Made by a program: the position numbers and the translations under genes. From the NCBI RefSeq assembly GCF_003461245.1, contig NZ_QTWS01000027.1, positions 1 through 56,911 of the forward strand: 56,911 nucleotides of DNA, in the 5' to 3' direction. Of the stretch, positions 7,714 to 15,615 are shown piece by piece (position 1 is the first letter of the stretch; each line of letters starts with the position of its first letter). The notes beneath the pieces were generated by a model that was given only the letters and a program-made list of their open reading frames with translations, was not told the origin of the DNA and searched no databases. The stretch is from Blautia sp. AF19-10LB. Its GTDB lineage: Bacteria; Bacillota; Clostridia; Lachnospirales; Lachnospiraceae.

Positions 7714-8082
7714 ATGAAAATTGGCGAAATCATTCCATTGGACAGAGAGATTACATTAAACGAGGGCAAACCTACCGTCACAGTCAAAGTGGCAAACACC
7801 GGCGACCGTCCGATCCAGGTTGGCTCACATTTCCATTTTTTTGAGGTAAACCGTTACCTTAAATTCGACAGAGAAAAAGCATATGGTTTTCATCTGGACA
7901 TCCCTTCCGGAACTTCTGTCCGCTTTGAACCAGGTGAAGAAAAAGAAGTCCAGCTTACCGCGATCGGCGGAACAAAGAGAGTCTTCGGTCTGAACGACCT
8001 GACCTGCGCGCAGATTTCAGAAGTCAACAAAGAAGCAGCTCTTAATAACGCCCGCACCAAAGGCTTCATGCCAAAAGAGTAA
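7714..8082 (+). CDS. ureB: Urease subunit beta
   Basis: The 122-residue beta subunit begins [18 protein letters not shown] and contains the conserved [19 protein letters not shown] and [14 protein letters not shown] segments. It caps the active-site flap of the alpha subunit in the urease trimer. An AAAGGAGG site precedes the start. A short spacer of 35 bp with its own AAGGAGG leads to ureC. Confidence 0.97.
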   Translation: MKIGEIIPLDREITLNEGKPTVTVKVANTGDRPIQVGSHFHFFEVNRYLKFDREKAYGFHLDIPSGTSVRFEPGEEKEVQLTAIGGTKRVFGLNDLTCAQISEVNKEAALNNARTKGFMPKE

Positions 8083-8117
8083 GTAGATTCTGACAGAAAA
8101 AAGGAGGAAACAGATTC

Positions 8118-9839
8118 ATGAGTGTAAAAATTTCCGGTGAAAAATATGCAATGATGTACGGCCCGACAACTGGAGATAAAGTACGTCTGGCAGATACAGA
8201 TCTGATCATTGAGGTAGAAAAAGACTACACCACTTATGGTGATGAAATTAAATTCGGCGGCGGCAAGACGATCCGTGATGGTATGGGACAGTCCGTTAAG
8301 ACAACAAGCGCAGACGGTGATCTGGATCTTGTTATCACAAACGCCCTGATCGTAGACAGCACAGGAATCATCAAAGCCGATATCGGAATCAAGGATGGCA
8401 AGATCAAAGGAATCGGTAAAGCAGGAAACCCAAGCGTGATGGACGGTGTGACACCGGGCATGACCGTAGGTGCTTCCACCGAGGCTCTTGCAGGCGAAGG
8501 AATGATCGTGACAGCAGGCGGTATTGATACGCATATCCACTTCATCTGCCCGCAGCAGATCGACTGTGCGCTGTACTCCGGCGTGACAACCATGATCGGC
8601 GGCGGAACTGGCCCGGCAGACGGAACAAACGCAACGACCTGTACACCAGGACCATGGAACATGGAAATGATGCTCAAGGCAGCAGAGGAATATCCGATGA
8701 ACTTAGGTTTCCTCGGAAAAGGAAACTGCTCCGATGAGAAACCTCTGATCGAGCAGGTCAAAGCAGGTGCGATGGGTCTCAAGATCCATGAGGACTGGGG
8801 GGCAACTCCGGCAGTCATCGACCATTGTCTGAATGTGGCAGATGAATATGATGTACAGGTTGCCATCCATACAGATACCCTGAACGAAGGCGGATGCGTA
8901 GAAGATACCATCAATGCCATCGGAGGAAGAACCATCCATACATACCATACAGAAGGTGCCGGCGGCGGACATGCACCGGACATCATCAAAGCAGCAGCAA
9001 CCCCGAACATCCTTCCTTCTTCCACAAACCCGACCATGCCATTCACTGTAAATACTCTGGATGAGCATCTGGACATGCTGATGGTATGCCACCATCTGGA
9101 CAAAAAGATCCCGGAAGATGTCGCTTTTGCAGATTCCCGTATCCGTCCGGAAACGATCGCAGCAGAGGATGTCCTTCACGATATGGGTGTGTTCAGCATG
9201 ATGAGCTCCGATTCCCAGGCAATGGGACGTATCGGTGAGGTCATCACCCGTACCTGGCAGACAGCAAGCAAGATGAAAGGCGAGAGAGGACCGCTTCCAG
9301 AAGATGAAGGTCACGGAAACGACAACTTCCGTGTAAAACGATATGTTTCCAAATACACCATTAACCCGGCAATCACACACGGTATTTCCAAGTATGTAGG
9401 ATCTGTGGAGCCAGGAAAATTTGCTGATCTCGTTCTCTGGAACCCGGCATTCTTCGGAGCAAAACCGGATATGGTTATCAAAGGCGGTATGATCATCGCA
9501 TCCAAGATGGGTGACGCCAACGCTTCCATCCCGACCACACAGCCGGTATTCTACCAGCCGATGTTTGCAGCACATGGAAAAGCAAAATATGCCTCCTGCC
9601 TGACCTTCGTATCCAAGGCAGCCATGGAAGAAAATGTCAAAGAGAAATACGGTCTGGAAAAAACTGTCGTGCCTGTAGAAAACTGCCGAAACATCGGAAA
9701 GAAAGACATGGTATTTAACGACAAAACACCGGAGATCACGGTAGATCCGGAAACATACGAAGTAAAAGCCGACGGAGTCAGCATCACATCCAAACCGGCG
9801 AAAAAACTTCCGCTGACACAGTTATACAATCTGTTCTGA
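8118..9839 (+). CDS. ureC: Urease subunit alpha (catalytic)
   Basis: The 573-residue catalytic subunit binds two nickel ions. All ligands are present, each shifted by five from Klebsiella numbering: His139 and His141 (DTHIHF), Lys222 for carbamylation (GLKIHEDWG), His251, His277 and Asp365 (SSDSQAMG). The active-site flap carries Cys324-His325 (MVCHHL). Length is normal and there is no frameshift, so the enzyme should be active once nickel is loaded. It is followed after 22 bp by the urea channel gene. Confidence 0.98.
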   Translation: MSVKISGEKYAMMYGPTTGDKVRLADTDLIIEVEKDYTTYGDEIKFGGGKTIRDGMGQSVKTTSADGDLDLVITNALIVDSTGIIKADIGIKDGKIKGIGKAGNPSVMDGVTPGMTVGASTEALAGEGMIVTAGGIDTHIHFICPQQIDCALYSGVTTMIGGGTGPADGTNATTCTPGPWNMEMMLKAAEEYPMNLGFLGKGNCSDEKPLIEQVKAGAMGLKIHEDWGATPAVIDHCLNVADEYDVQVAIHTDTLNEGGCVEDTINAIGGRTIHTYHTEGAGGGHAPDIIKAAATPNILPSSTNPTMPFTVNTLDEHLDMLMVCHHLDKKIPEDVAFADSRIRPETIAAEDVLHDMGVFSMMSSDSQAMGRIGEVITRTWQTASKMKGERGPLPEDEGHGNDNFRVKRYVSKYTINPAITHGISKYVGSVEPGKFADLVLWNPAFFGAKPDMVIKGGMIIASKMGDANASIPTTQPVFYQPMFAAHGKAKYASCLTFVSKAAMEENVKEKYGLEKTVVPVENCRNIGKKDMVFNDKTPEITVDPETYEVKADGVSITSKPAKKLPLTQLYNLF

Positions 9840-9861
9840 TGACTTTCTGAGGAGGGCATAA

Positions 9862-10368
9862 ATGTTAGGTGTTTGTTTATTATTTGTAGGAATTGTCCTG
9901 ATCAACAACGGTATCTGCAACTTTTATAAAGTAGATGGAAAATCCCTCGCAGTGATGAATATTTTTACCGGAGGACTTTCTCTGTTCATCAACTTTGTAA
10001 ATCTTGTGCAGGGAAATTATTACGCAGCAGGAACAGGACTTCTGTTCTGCTTCACTTATTTATTTGTGGCAGTCAACAATATTTTTAAACTGAGCGGCAT
10101 TCCGTTCGCATGGTTTTCCACATTTGTAGCGATCAACGCAGTGGTATTTGGAACACTGGAAGGTTTTACCGGAAGTACAGCTCTTGGTATCCAGCCGGAC
10201 ATCCGCTGGGCTGCGATCTGGTATCTCTGGGCGATCCTCTGGGGAACATCCTTCGTTGAGGACATCATGGGCAAAAAACTCGGCAAGTTTGTGCCGGCCC
10301 TGCAGGTATTTGAGGGCATCGTGACCGCCTGGATCCCTGGCGTGCTGATGCTGATCGGAAAGTGGTAA
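9862..10368 (+). CDS. ureI: Urea channel of the AmiS/UreI family
   Basis: The 168-residue, very hydrophobic protein has about six membrane segments and the AmiS/UreI signatures LLFVGIVLINNGI near the start and WYLWAILWGTSFVED near residue 120-134. It lets urea enter the cell; in Helicobacter the channel opens at low pH through periplasmic histidines, which I do not clearly see here, so pH gating is doubtful. Its place between the structural and accessory genes is the same as in Helicobacter pylori (ureABIEFGH). Confidence 0.93.
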   Translation: MLGVCLLFVGIVLINNGICNFYKVDGKSLAVMNIFTGGLSLFINFVNLVQGNYYAAGTGLLFCFTYLFVAVNNIFKLSGIPFAWFSTFVAINAVVFGTLEGFTGSTALGIQPDIRWAAIWYLWAILWGTSFVEDIMGKKLGKFVPALQVFEGIVTAWIPGVLMLIGKW

Positions 10369-10397
10369 AAAGGTAATTCCGCGAGGAGGAACATACA

Positions 10398-10877
10398 ATG
10401 ATTTGTGAAAAAATTTTGGGAAAACTGACAGACGGAGAGTTCTCTGGAAAAAAGGTGGATTACGTGGACATCCACTGGGATGAAGCATTCAAAAAACTTC
10501 ACAGAAAAACAAGTCAGGGAGGCACAGAACTCGGCATCCGCCTGGATGACTCTGTGCTGACCAGAGGGCTGAATCAGGATGATGTTCTCGCAGTGGAGGG
10601 TGATACCGTGTATGCGGTAAACATCCCTCCCTGCGAGGTGATCGTAGTCACTGTCGACGAACATCATCCACATATGGTGGCAAAGGTGTGCTACGAAATC
10701 GGAAACCGTCATGCACCACTGTTCTGGGGTGCGAAAGAGGGAACTTTCATCACACCATATAACGAACCGATGCGGGTAATGCTGGACAAACTCCACGGTG
10801 TTTCCACAGAGGTAAAAGAATCCAAACTGGATTTTGACAGAAGGATTTCTGCTTCCGTACATTCCCATACCCACTAG
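10398..10877 (+). CDS. ureE: Urease accessory protein UreE (nickel metallochaperone)
   Basis: The 159-residue UreE delivers nickel to the UreG-UreF-UreD complex. It has the N-terminal peptide-binding domain (residues about 1-75, with TRGLNQDDVL) and the C-terminal metal domain with VDEHHPHMVAKVCYEIGNRH. The tail ends HSHTH, a short version of the His-rich tails that store nickel in some species. GCGAGGAGG precedes the ATG. ureF follows after 11 bp. Confidence 0.94.
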   Translation: MICEKILGKLTDGEFSGKKVDYVDIHWDEAFKKLHRKTSQGGTELGIRLDDSVLTRGLNQDDVLAVEGDTVYAVNIPPCEVIVVTVDEHHPHMVAKVCYEIGNRHAPLFWGAKEGTFITPYNEPMRVMLDKLHGVSTEVKESKLDFDRRISASVHSHTH

Positions 10878-10888
10878 GAGGTACGTCT

Positions 10889-11584
10889 ATGACAGAAGGA
10901 ACAGCGAAATTTTTTCTGCTACAGGTAAATGATGCACTGTTTCCGATTGGTGGATATTCCCACTCCTACGGGCTGGAAACTTATATCCAGAAGGGAATTG
11001 TTCATGATGAGGACAGTGCAGAAGAATTTATCCACAAGCGGCTCGAATATAATTTTTTGTATAATGAATTTCTGGCAGTGAGACTTGGCTGGGAGTACGC
11101 GGTCAGTGGAGATCTGACGGCAATCTCCCGTCTGGAAGAGATCATGGAAGCCGGAAAAATCCCGCGCGAAACAAGAGAAGCAAGCCGGAAACTGGGTTCA
11201 CGTTTTATCAAAACTCTGTCGGCGCTTGAGATTCCACGCGAGAACCGTGTTTTTGAGGAATACAGAGAGGCACGGAAAGGAAAAAGCGTGCATCATGCAG
11301 TGGCATACGGTGTTTTCTGCGGGGCGGCAGGGATCACCAGAGAAGAGGCACTGGAACATTTTCTGTATGCGCAGACCTCTGCAATGGTCACAAACTGTGT
11401 AAAAACGATTCCGTTAAGCCAGTCTTCCGGGCAGAAACTTTTGAGTGGGTGCTACCCGCTTCTCCAGAAACTGACCAGGGAAGTGAAAGAGCTCGGGGAA
11501 GAATGGCTCGGACTTTCCGGCCCGGGATTTGACCTTCGGTGTATGCAGCATGAAGGACTGTATTCGAGGATTTACATGTCCTGA
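10889..11584 (+). CDS. ureF: Urease accessory protein UreF
   Basis: The 231-residue, mostly helical protein binds UreD and recruits UreG to the apo-urease. Signature segments are LFPIGGYSHSYGLETYIQ (about residues 13-30) and QTSAMVTNCVKTIPLSQSSG (about 157-176). Length is typical. AGGAGG precedes the start and the next gene begins 89 bp later, the largest gap in the operon; I see no promoter or terminator in that gap. Confidence 0.94.
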   Translation: MTEGTAKFFLLQVNDALFPIGGYSHSYGLETYIQKGIVHDEDSAEEFIHKRLEYNFLYNEFLAVRLGWEYAVSGDLTAISRLEEIMEAGKIPRETREASRKLGSRFIKTLSALEIPRENRVFEEYREARKGKSVHHAVAYGVFCGAAGITREEALEHFLYAQTSAMVTNCVKTIPLSQSSGQKLLSGCYPLLQKLTREVKELGEEWLGLSGPGFDLRCMQHEGLYSRIYMS

Positions 11585-11673
11585 TACCAGGGAGAAAAGT
11601 TCAAAAAGCCGTTCGTGCTTACACGATAAGGATTTTGAATGATTATGAGAAAATAATGAGAGGATGAGGAACA

Positions 11674-12282
11674 ATGTCATACGTAAAAATTGGCGTGGCA
11701 GGACCGGTTGGTTCCGGCAAGACTGCCCTGATCGAATGTCTTACAAGACAGATGGCTTCTGAATACAGCATTGGTGTTATCACCAATGATATCTATACAA
11801 AGGAAGATGCAGAATTCCTGAGCAAAAACTCTGTTCTTCCACGCGAGAGGATCACAGGCGTAGAGACCGGCGGCTGCCCGCACACCGCAATCCGTGAAGA
11901 CGCTTCCATGAACCTGGAAGCAGTAGAAGAGATGATGGAAAAATTCCCTGATATTCAGCTTTTGTTCATCGAGAGCGGCGGTGACAACCTTTCCGCAACT
12001 TTCAGCCCGGAACTCGTAGATGCGACGATCTTCGTCATTGATGTGGCAGAGGGCGACAAGATCCCGCGAAAAGGCGGACCTGGAATCACCAAGTCAGATC
12101 TTCTCGTCATCAACAAGATCGACCTGGCTCCGTATGTCGGTGCGGACCTTTCTGTTATGGAAAGAGACTCAAAGAAAATGCGCGGCGAGAGACCGTTCCT
12201 TTTTACAAATATCCGCGGACTGGACGGCACAGATGCCGTGATCGACTGGATCAAGAAAAATGTACTTCTGGAAGGATGTTAA
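11674..12282 (+). CDS. ureG: Urease accessory protein UreG (GTPase)
   Basis: This 202-residue SIMIBI-class GTPase couples GTP hydrolysis to nickel insertion. The Walker A is GPVGSGKT (residues 10-17), the nickel-binding CPH motif lies at 68-70 in [17 protein letters not shown], and the guanine-specificity motif NKID follows (VINKIDLAP). Nothing is missing. ureD starts 3 bp after its stop codon. Confidence 0.97.
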   Translation: MSYVKIGVAGPVGSGKTALIECLTRQMASEYSIGVITNDIYTKEDAEFLSKNSVLPRERITGVETGGCPHTAIREDASMNLEAVEEMMEKFPDIQLLFIESGGDNLSATFSPELVDATIFVIDVAEGDKIPRKGGPGITKSDLLVINKIDLAPYVGADLSVMERDSKKMRGERPFLFTNIRGLDGTDAVIDWIKKNVLLEGC

Positions 12283-12285
12283 AGC

Positions 12286-13077
12286 GTGACGACAGAAAAT
12301 AAATTTGGAAAGACATCAGAGGTAAGACTGGAAACAGAACTGAGAGATGGAAAAGCCGTGCTGAGTGATGTGTTTTTTACAGCGCCTTTCAAGGTGATGC
12401 TTCCATTTTATCTTCGGGAAGATTTTATGCAGGTGATGGTGCTTTCTGCATCGGCTGGCATCATGGAAGGGGATGTGCAGAAATTTGACATCCATGTAAA
12501 TCCGGGAACCAGCCTGGAATATTTGTCACAGGCATATGAGAAGATCCACAAAATGAAAGAGGGCATGGCGCGGCGGGAGACCAGGATCGTCGTGGAGCCG
12601 GATGCGTACCTCAAATATGCACCGCTTCCAACCATCCCGTTCAAAGATTCTGCCTTTGAGAATCATCTGGAGATCGAGCTGAAAGAAAAAACTTCCCGGC
12701 TTCTGTTCCAGGAGATCCTTTCCTGTGGAAGAGCTGCCTGCGGTGAGGCGTTTGCCTATCGTTTTTACCATAACCATGTGGCAGTCAGAGAAGAGGGGAA
12801 TCTCATTTATCTTGACAATACCCGGTATGACCCGAAGCTCTTTGAAATGAGCGGAACCGGGATGTACGAAGGATTTACACATCTTCTGAATCTGGTGTTT
12901 TTTAACATTGAGAAATCAGAATCCTGGATGAGTGAAGTGAGAGAACTCCTCGATGAAACACCGGAGATTGAAGGCGGTGTGACAAGGATCGCAAGCGGCG
13001 ATGCGGCTGTGCGTATCCTTGGAAGAGGCTCAGAGCCCCTTCTTAAGATATCAGAAAAGATCCAGAGCATGGATTGA
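12286..13077 (+). CDS. ureD: Urease accessory protein UreD (UreH)
   Basis: The 263-residue protein is the scaffold of the UreDFG complex and forms part of the nickel tunnel to the active site. Recognisable parts are SAGIMEGD near residue 57-64, GTSLEYLSQAYEKIHKM and LPTIPFKDSAFE. It begins with GTG 3 bp after the ureG stop; GGAAGG lies just upstream inside ureG. It ends the operon and is followed by a terminator at 13101-13138. Confidence 0.92.
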   Translation: MTTENKFGKTSEVRLETELRDGKAVLSDVFFTAPFKVMLPFYLREDFMQVMVLSASAGIMEGDVQKFDIHVNPGTSLEYLSQAYEKIHKMKEGMARRETRIVVEPDAYLKYAPLPTIPFKDSAFENHLEIELKEKTSRLLFQEILSCGRAACGEAFAYRFYHNHVAVREEGNLIYLDNTRYDPKLFEMSGTGMYEGFTHLLNLVFFNIEKSESWMSEVRELLDETPEIEGGVTRIASGDAAVRILGRGSEPLLKISEKIQSMD

Positions 13078-13100
13078 AAACTATATTTATATTCAAAAAA

Positions 13101-13138
13101 GCAACTGTTTTGGAGCAGATCCGGAGCAGTTGTTTTTT
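13101..13138 (+). terminator. Terminator of the urease operon
   Basis: CAACTG (13102-13107) pairs with CAGTTG (13127-13132); an inner TGGA/TCCG segment partly extends the stem. Seven T follow. It separates the urease operon from the microcompartment genes, which have their own promoter. Confidence 0.75.
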
Positions 13139-13235
13139 TGTGCATTTTAAATCCGATAGAAAAAACAAAATGTTGTTTTGTGTGGATTCCTTTTTGCAAA
13201 ATAGTTGTTTTTTGCTGACTTGAAGGAAAATCGCC

Positions 13236-13264
13236 TTGACATTATGTATACAAAATAGTACAAT
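13236..13264 (+). promoter_or_regulatory. Promoter of the shell protein operon
   Basis: TTGACA (13236-13241), a 17-bp spacer and TACAAT (13259-13264) stand 62 bp before the first shell protein gene. The rest of 13139-13325 is AT-rich and shows no further structure. Confidence 0.8.
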
Positions 13265-13325
13265 TAGTAATATTAGATAGAGAGTATTTGGCACTAATAT
13301 ACATAGTGAAAGTGAGGAGCTATTA

Positions 13326-13691
13326 ATGGCAGATGAACATAGAGATCAGATCAGAATCGTGCAGGAGACTGTAGCAGGTAAGGAGATTACCTTTGCACAT
13401 GTAATGGGCGGCCCGGCTCCGATCATATATCAGAAACTCGGACTGAACCCGCAGGTGGACTACCGTTCATCCGCGATCGGGATCATGAACATGACTCCGT
13501 CAGAATCTGCAGTCATCGCATCCGATATCGCAGTCAAGAGCGGCAATGTCTATCTTGGATTTGCAGACCGTTTTACAGGAACCATGATCATTACAGGAGA
13601 GATTTCAGACGTTATGTCCGCGATGACAGAGGTTGTCGATTATTTCCGTGACACTCTGGGATACGTAGTCTGCAAGATCACCAAGAGATAG
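13326..13691 (+). CDS. BMC-domain shell protein, EutS/PduU family
   Basis: The 121-residue protein is a circularly permuted bacterial microcompartment shell subunit like EutS and PduU, which form hexamers with a central beta-barrel plug. Visible signatures are GKEITFAHVMG, the AIGIMNMTPSESAVIASDIAVKS core and GFADRFTGTMIITG. AGTGAGGAG precedes the ATG. It is the first of three genes in a unit with a second EutS-like protein and EutP. No enzyme of a known microcompartment lies in the window, so its cargo is unknown. Confidence 0.9.
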   Translation: MADEHRDQIRIVQETVAGKEITFAHVMGGPAPIIYQKLGLNPQVDYRSSAIGIMNMTPSESAVIASDIAVKSGNVYLGFADRFTGTMIITGEISDVMSAMTEVVDYFRDTLGYVVCKITKR

Positions 13692-13701
13692 GACGTAGGA
13701 C

Positions 13702-14133
13702 ATGGAAGAACGAATAACGAGAGAAGAACTTCTCGAGAAACTGTTTAATGATGATTATGAGCATCTGAAGGGAAAGAAACTCCGTATGACACGTGTACGG
13801 GTTCCTGGTAAATCCATCGATTTTGCCCATGTTTTTACACCTTCAGATCCATCGGTGTATCAGAATCTGGCACTTCATATTGGTGTGCATGAGGGCGAGG
13901 ATCATACAGGAGAGTCCATTGGCATCATCCGTATCACACCATGGGAGGCGATCGTAGTTGCGACAGATGTTGCAGTCAAGGCTGCTGATGTTGAGGTTGG
14001 TTTTATGGACAGGTTCAGCGGTGCGCTGATCATACTCGGCGGTTTATCACAGGTGCTGACTGCGATCGAGGAAGTCGTCAGATTTTTCCGCGATGAGCTG
14101 AACTTTAACGTATGTGAGATTCACAAAAGCTGA
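13702..14133 (+). CDS. Second BMC-domain shell protein, EutS/PduU family
   Basis: This 143-residue protein is a diverged paralogue of its neighbour, with FAHVFTPSDPSVYQNL, GIIRITPWEAIVVATDVAVKAADVEVG and GFMDRFSGALIILGG. It has an extra N-terminal arm of about 25 charged residues (EELLEKLFNDDYEHLKGKK) that could serve as an encapsulation or docking segment; this role is inference. The spacing to the first gene is only 10 bp and to eutP 18 bp, so all three are probably made together, perhaps as mixed hexamers. Confidence 0.9.
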   Translation: MEERITREELLEKLFNDDYEHLKGKKLRMTRVRVPGKSIDFAHVFTPSDPSVYQNLALHIGVHEGEDHTGESIGIIRITPWEAIVVATDVAVKAADVEVGFMDRFSGALIILGGLSQVLTAIEEVVRFFRDELNFNVCEIHKS

Positions 14134-14151
14134 AACAGGACAGGATAAATA

Positions 14152-14682
14152 ATGAAGAAAGTTTTTTTGATGGGGCGAAGTGAAGCAGGCAAGACTTCTC
14201 TGACCCAGGCACTGAAGGGTGAGGAACTCCATTATCACAAAACCCAGTATACAAATTCAAATGATGATACGATCGATTCCCCGGGAGAATATGCAGAATC
14301 CAAGCATTTCAGTGTCGGTCTGGCATGTTTTTCCTTCGAGGCAGACGTGATCGCGATTGTGCAGGCAGCAAACGAGCCGTTTAACCTGTTCAGCGACGGA
14401 AGCAGGAACTTTCTCCTTCGTCCGCTGATCGGCATTATCACGAAAGTAGACTCCCCCTATGCGAACCTTCCAATGGTCCGCCAGTGGATGGAGAATATGG
14501 GCTGCGAGCGGATCTTCGAGGTCAACAACGTAACGAGAGAAGGAATCTCAGAACTGATGGATTACCTCAAGGACGACCTTCCGAAACTCACCTTGGAGCA
14601 GGCGAAGTTCAAGCAGAGCCTTGGCCTGAACGAATGGCAGCCACTTCCGGAGGGCGTGGAGTATCCGGAGAGCATTCGGTGA
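14152..14682 (+). CDS. eutP: EutP/PduV family GTPase
   Basis: The 176-residue P-loop GTPase has Walker A GRSEAGKTSL (residues 8-17), the DSPGEY switch II motif typical of EutP/PduV (about residue 43-48) and TKVD for guanine recognition (GIITKVDSPYAN). PduV is linked to microcompartment positioning; EutP has reported acetate kinase activity in Salmonella. About 17 residues at the C-terminus extend beyond the Ras-like fold. It closes the shell operon. A pyruvate formate-lyase remnant follows after 43 bp. Confidence 0.9.
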   Translation: MKKVFLMGRSEAGKTSLTQALKGEELHYHKTQYTNSNDDTIDSPGEYAESKHFSVGLACFSFEADVIAIVQAANEPFNLFSDGSRNFLLRPLIGIITKVDSPYANLPMVRQWMENMGCERIFEVNNVTREGISELMDYLKDDLPKLTLEQAKFKQSLGLNEWQPLPEGVEYPESIR

Positions 14683-14725
14683 TAAATGCGAGAGTCGTAT
14701 ATATAATTAAAAAGATAAATTACTT

Positions 14726-14878
14726 ATGAAGAAACTGATCGACGCAATGGAACATCCGGAAAAAGAAGAATATCAGAACTTTACCATCCGTGTTTCCGGA
14801 TACGCTGTTAAGTTCATTTCCCTGACAAAGAAACAGCAGCTTGACGTTATCCCACGTACCTGCCATAAGAGACTGTAA
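14726..14878 (+). pseudogene. Isolated C-terminal glycyl-radical segment of pyruvate formate-lyase
   Basis: Fifty codons from ATG 14726 to TAA 14878 encode [10 protein letters not shown], the radical loop RVSGYAVKF (with the radical glycine) and [14 protein letters not shown]. This matches the last residues of PflB, where the end normally reads close to DVITRTFH. The final residues CHKRL depart from the family. It is too short to be the known spare-part protein GrcA (about 127 residues) and has no good ribosome site, so a relic is the best call. Confidence 0.75.
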
Positions 14879-14896
14879 TAAGGGACTGATATTGTT

Positions 14897-15424
14897 ATGG
14901 CATTTGGATTTGGATCGCAGGAAATGCTGGACAGAGCACAGGTGCCTGACAAATGGCAGCTTACGCCACTCAGGAATTTCAAATCTCCCCGGATCCGGGC
15001 GAGGATGTGGCGTACTGCTCTGGCAGTATTGATCACCGCCGTAGTTTATGAATACCTCCTAAGCAAAAGAAATCCGTGTTTTGCACTGATCGGTGCAGAC
15101 TCAGCGATTCAGCCTGGAAGTGTTATTTACTTTGTCGTGATCTACACAGTTGGTACGGAGCGGGTACTCCCATACACAATCGCCCGCATCCTTGATACAG
15201 GAGGAGGTGTGCTGATCGCACTTCTTTTGTATGTGCTGTTTCCCTCAAAGCACGACAGAGAAAAAGGTGTTTCTTTACTGACCTTCTGGGCTGGAACAAA
15301 AGATGCCTTTAAATCTTACATAAACAAAAACCGCACATCCCGAAAAAAAGAGCGTGAAAATTTCGGAGCGGAAGATGAAAATTTCTTCACTATAATCTCT
15401 AAAATAAAAGATAGACGAAAGTAA
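14897..15424 (+). pseudogene. FUSC/aromatic acid exporter-like protein with internal deletion
   Basis: The frame keeps the start of a FUSC-type membrane protein (RMWRTALAVLITAVVYEYLL) and its later segment (IQPGSVIYFVVIYTVGTERVLPYTIARILDTGGG), but the two are joined at GADS/AIQPG with roughly 60 residues missing, including two or more membrane helices. The open frame is preserved. The 175-residue product lacks the paired-helix core of the family, so function is unlikely. The C-terminal 50 residues are charged and lack similarity I recognise. An unrelated intact FUSC-type gene stands at 23183. Confidence 0.65.
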
Positions 15425-15427
15425 CAC

Positions 15428-15516
15428 CAAAAAGAGCATTTGACTGTCCCGGACAGCAGGTGCTCTTTTGGCGTAGAAAAGCCTGGAACGGGTCGGTATG
15501 ACCCATTCCAGGCTTT
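15428..15516. terminator. Two facing terminator hairpins
   Basis: The first hairpin (15430-15469) pairs AAAAGAGCA with TGCTCTTTT around an inner CTGTC/GACAG helix and ends the rightward FUSC remnant. The second (15478-15516) pairs AAAGCCTGGAA with TTCCAGGCTTT and, inside it, GGGTC with GACCC; read on the minus strand it is followed by TTTTC and would end the leftward oleate hydratase transcript. They are 8 bp apart. Confidence 0.7.
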
Positions 15517-15615
15517 CACTGAATATGTGTGCAACATTAAGATATCACAGTTGATTCTTGCATGCAGTAGCACATATTATAGAAACATTGCACATTTTTT
15601 ATTTCATTATAAAAA

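Noticed and set aside
8234..9575. Long frames opposite ureC (289 and 290 codons)
   Set aside because: Shadows of the fully conserved urease alpha gene; no ribosome sites and no recognisable domains.
13326..14682. Ethanolamine utilisation locus
   Set aside because: Only two EutS-like shell proteins and EutP are present; no ethanolamine ammonia-lyase, aldehyde dehydrogenase or other shell genes occur in the window.
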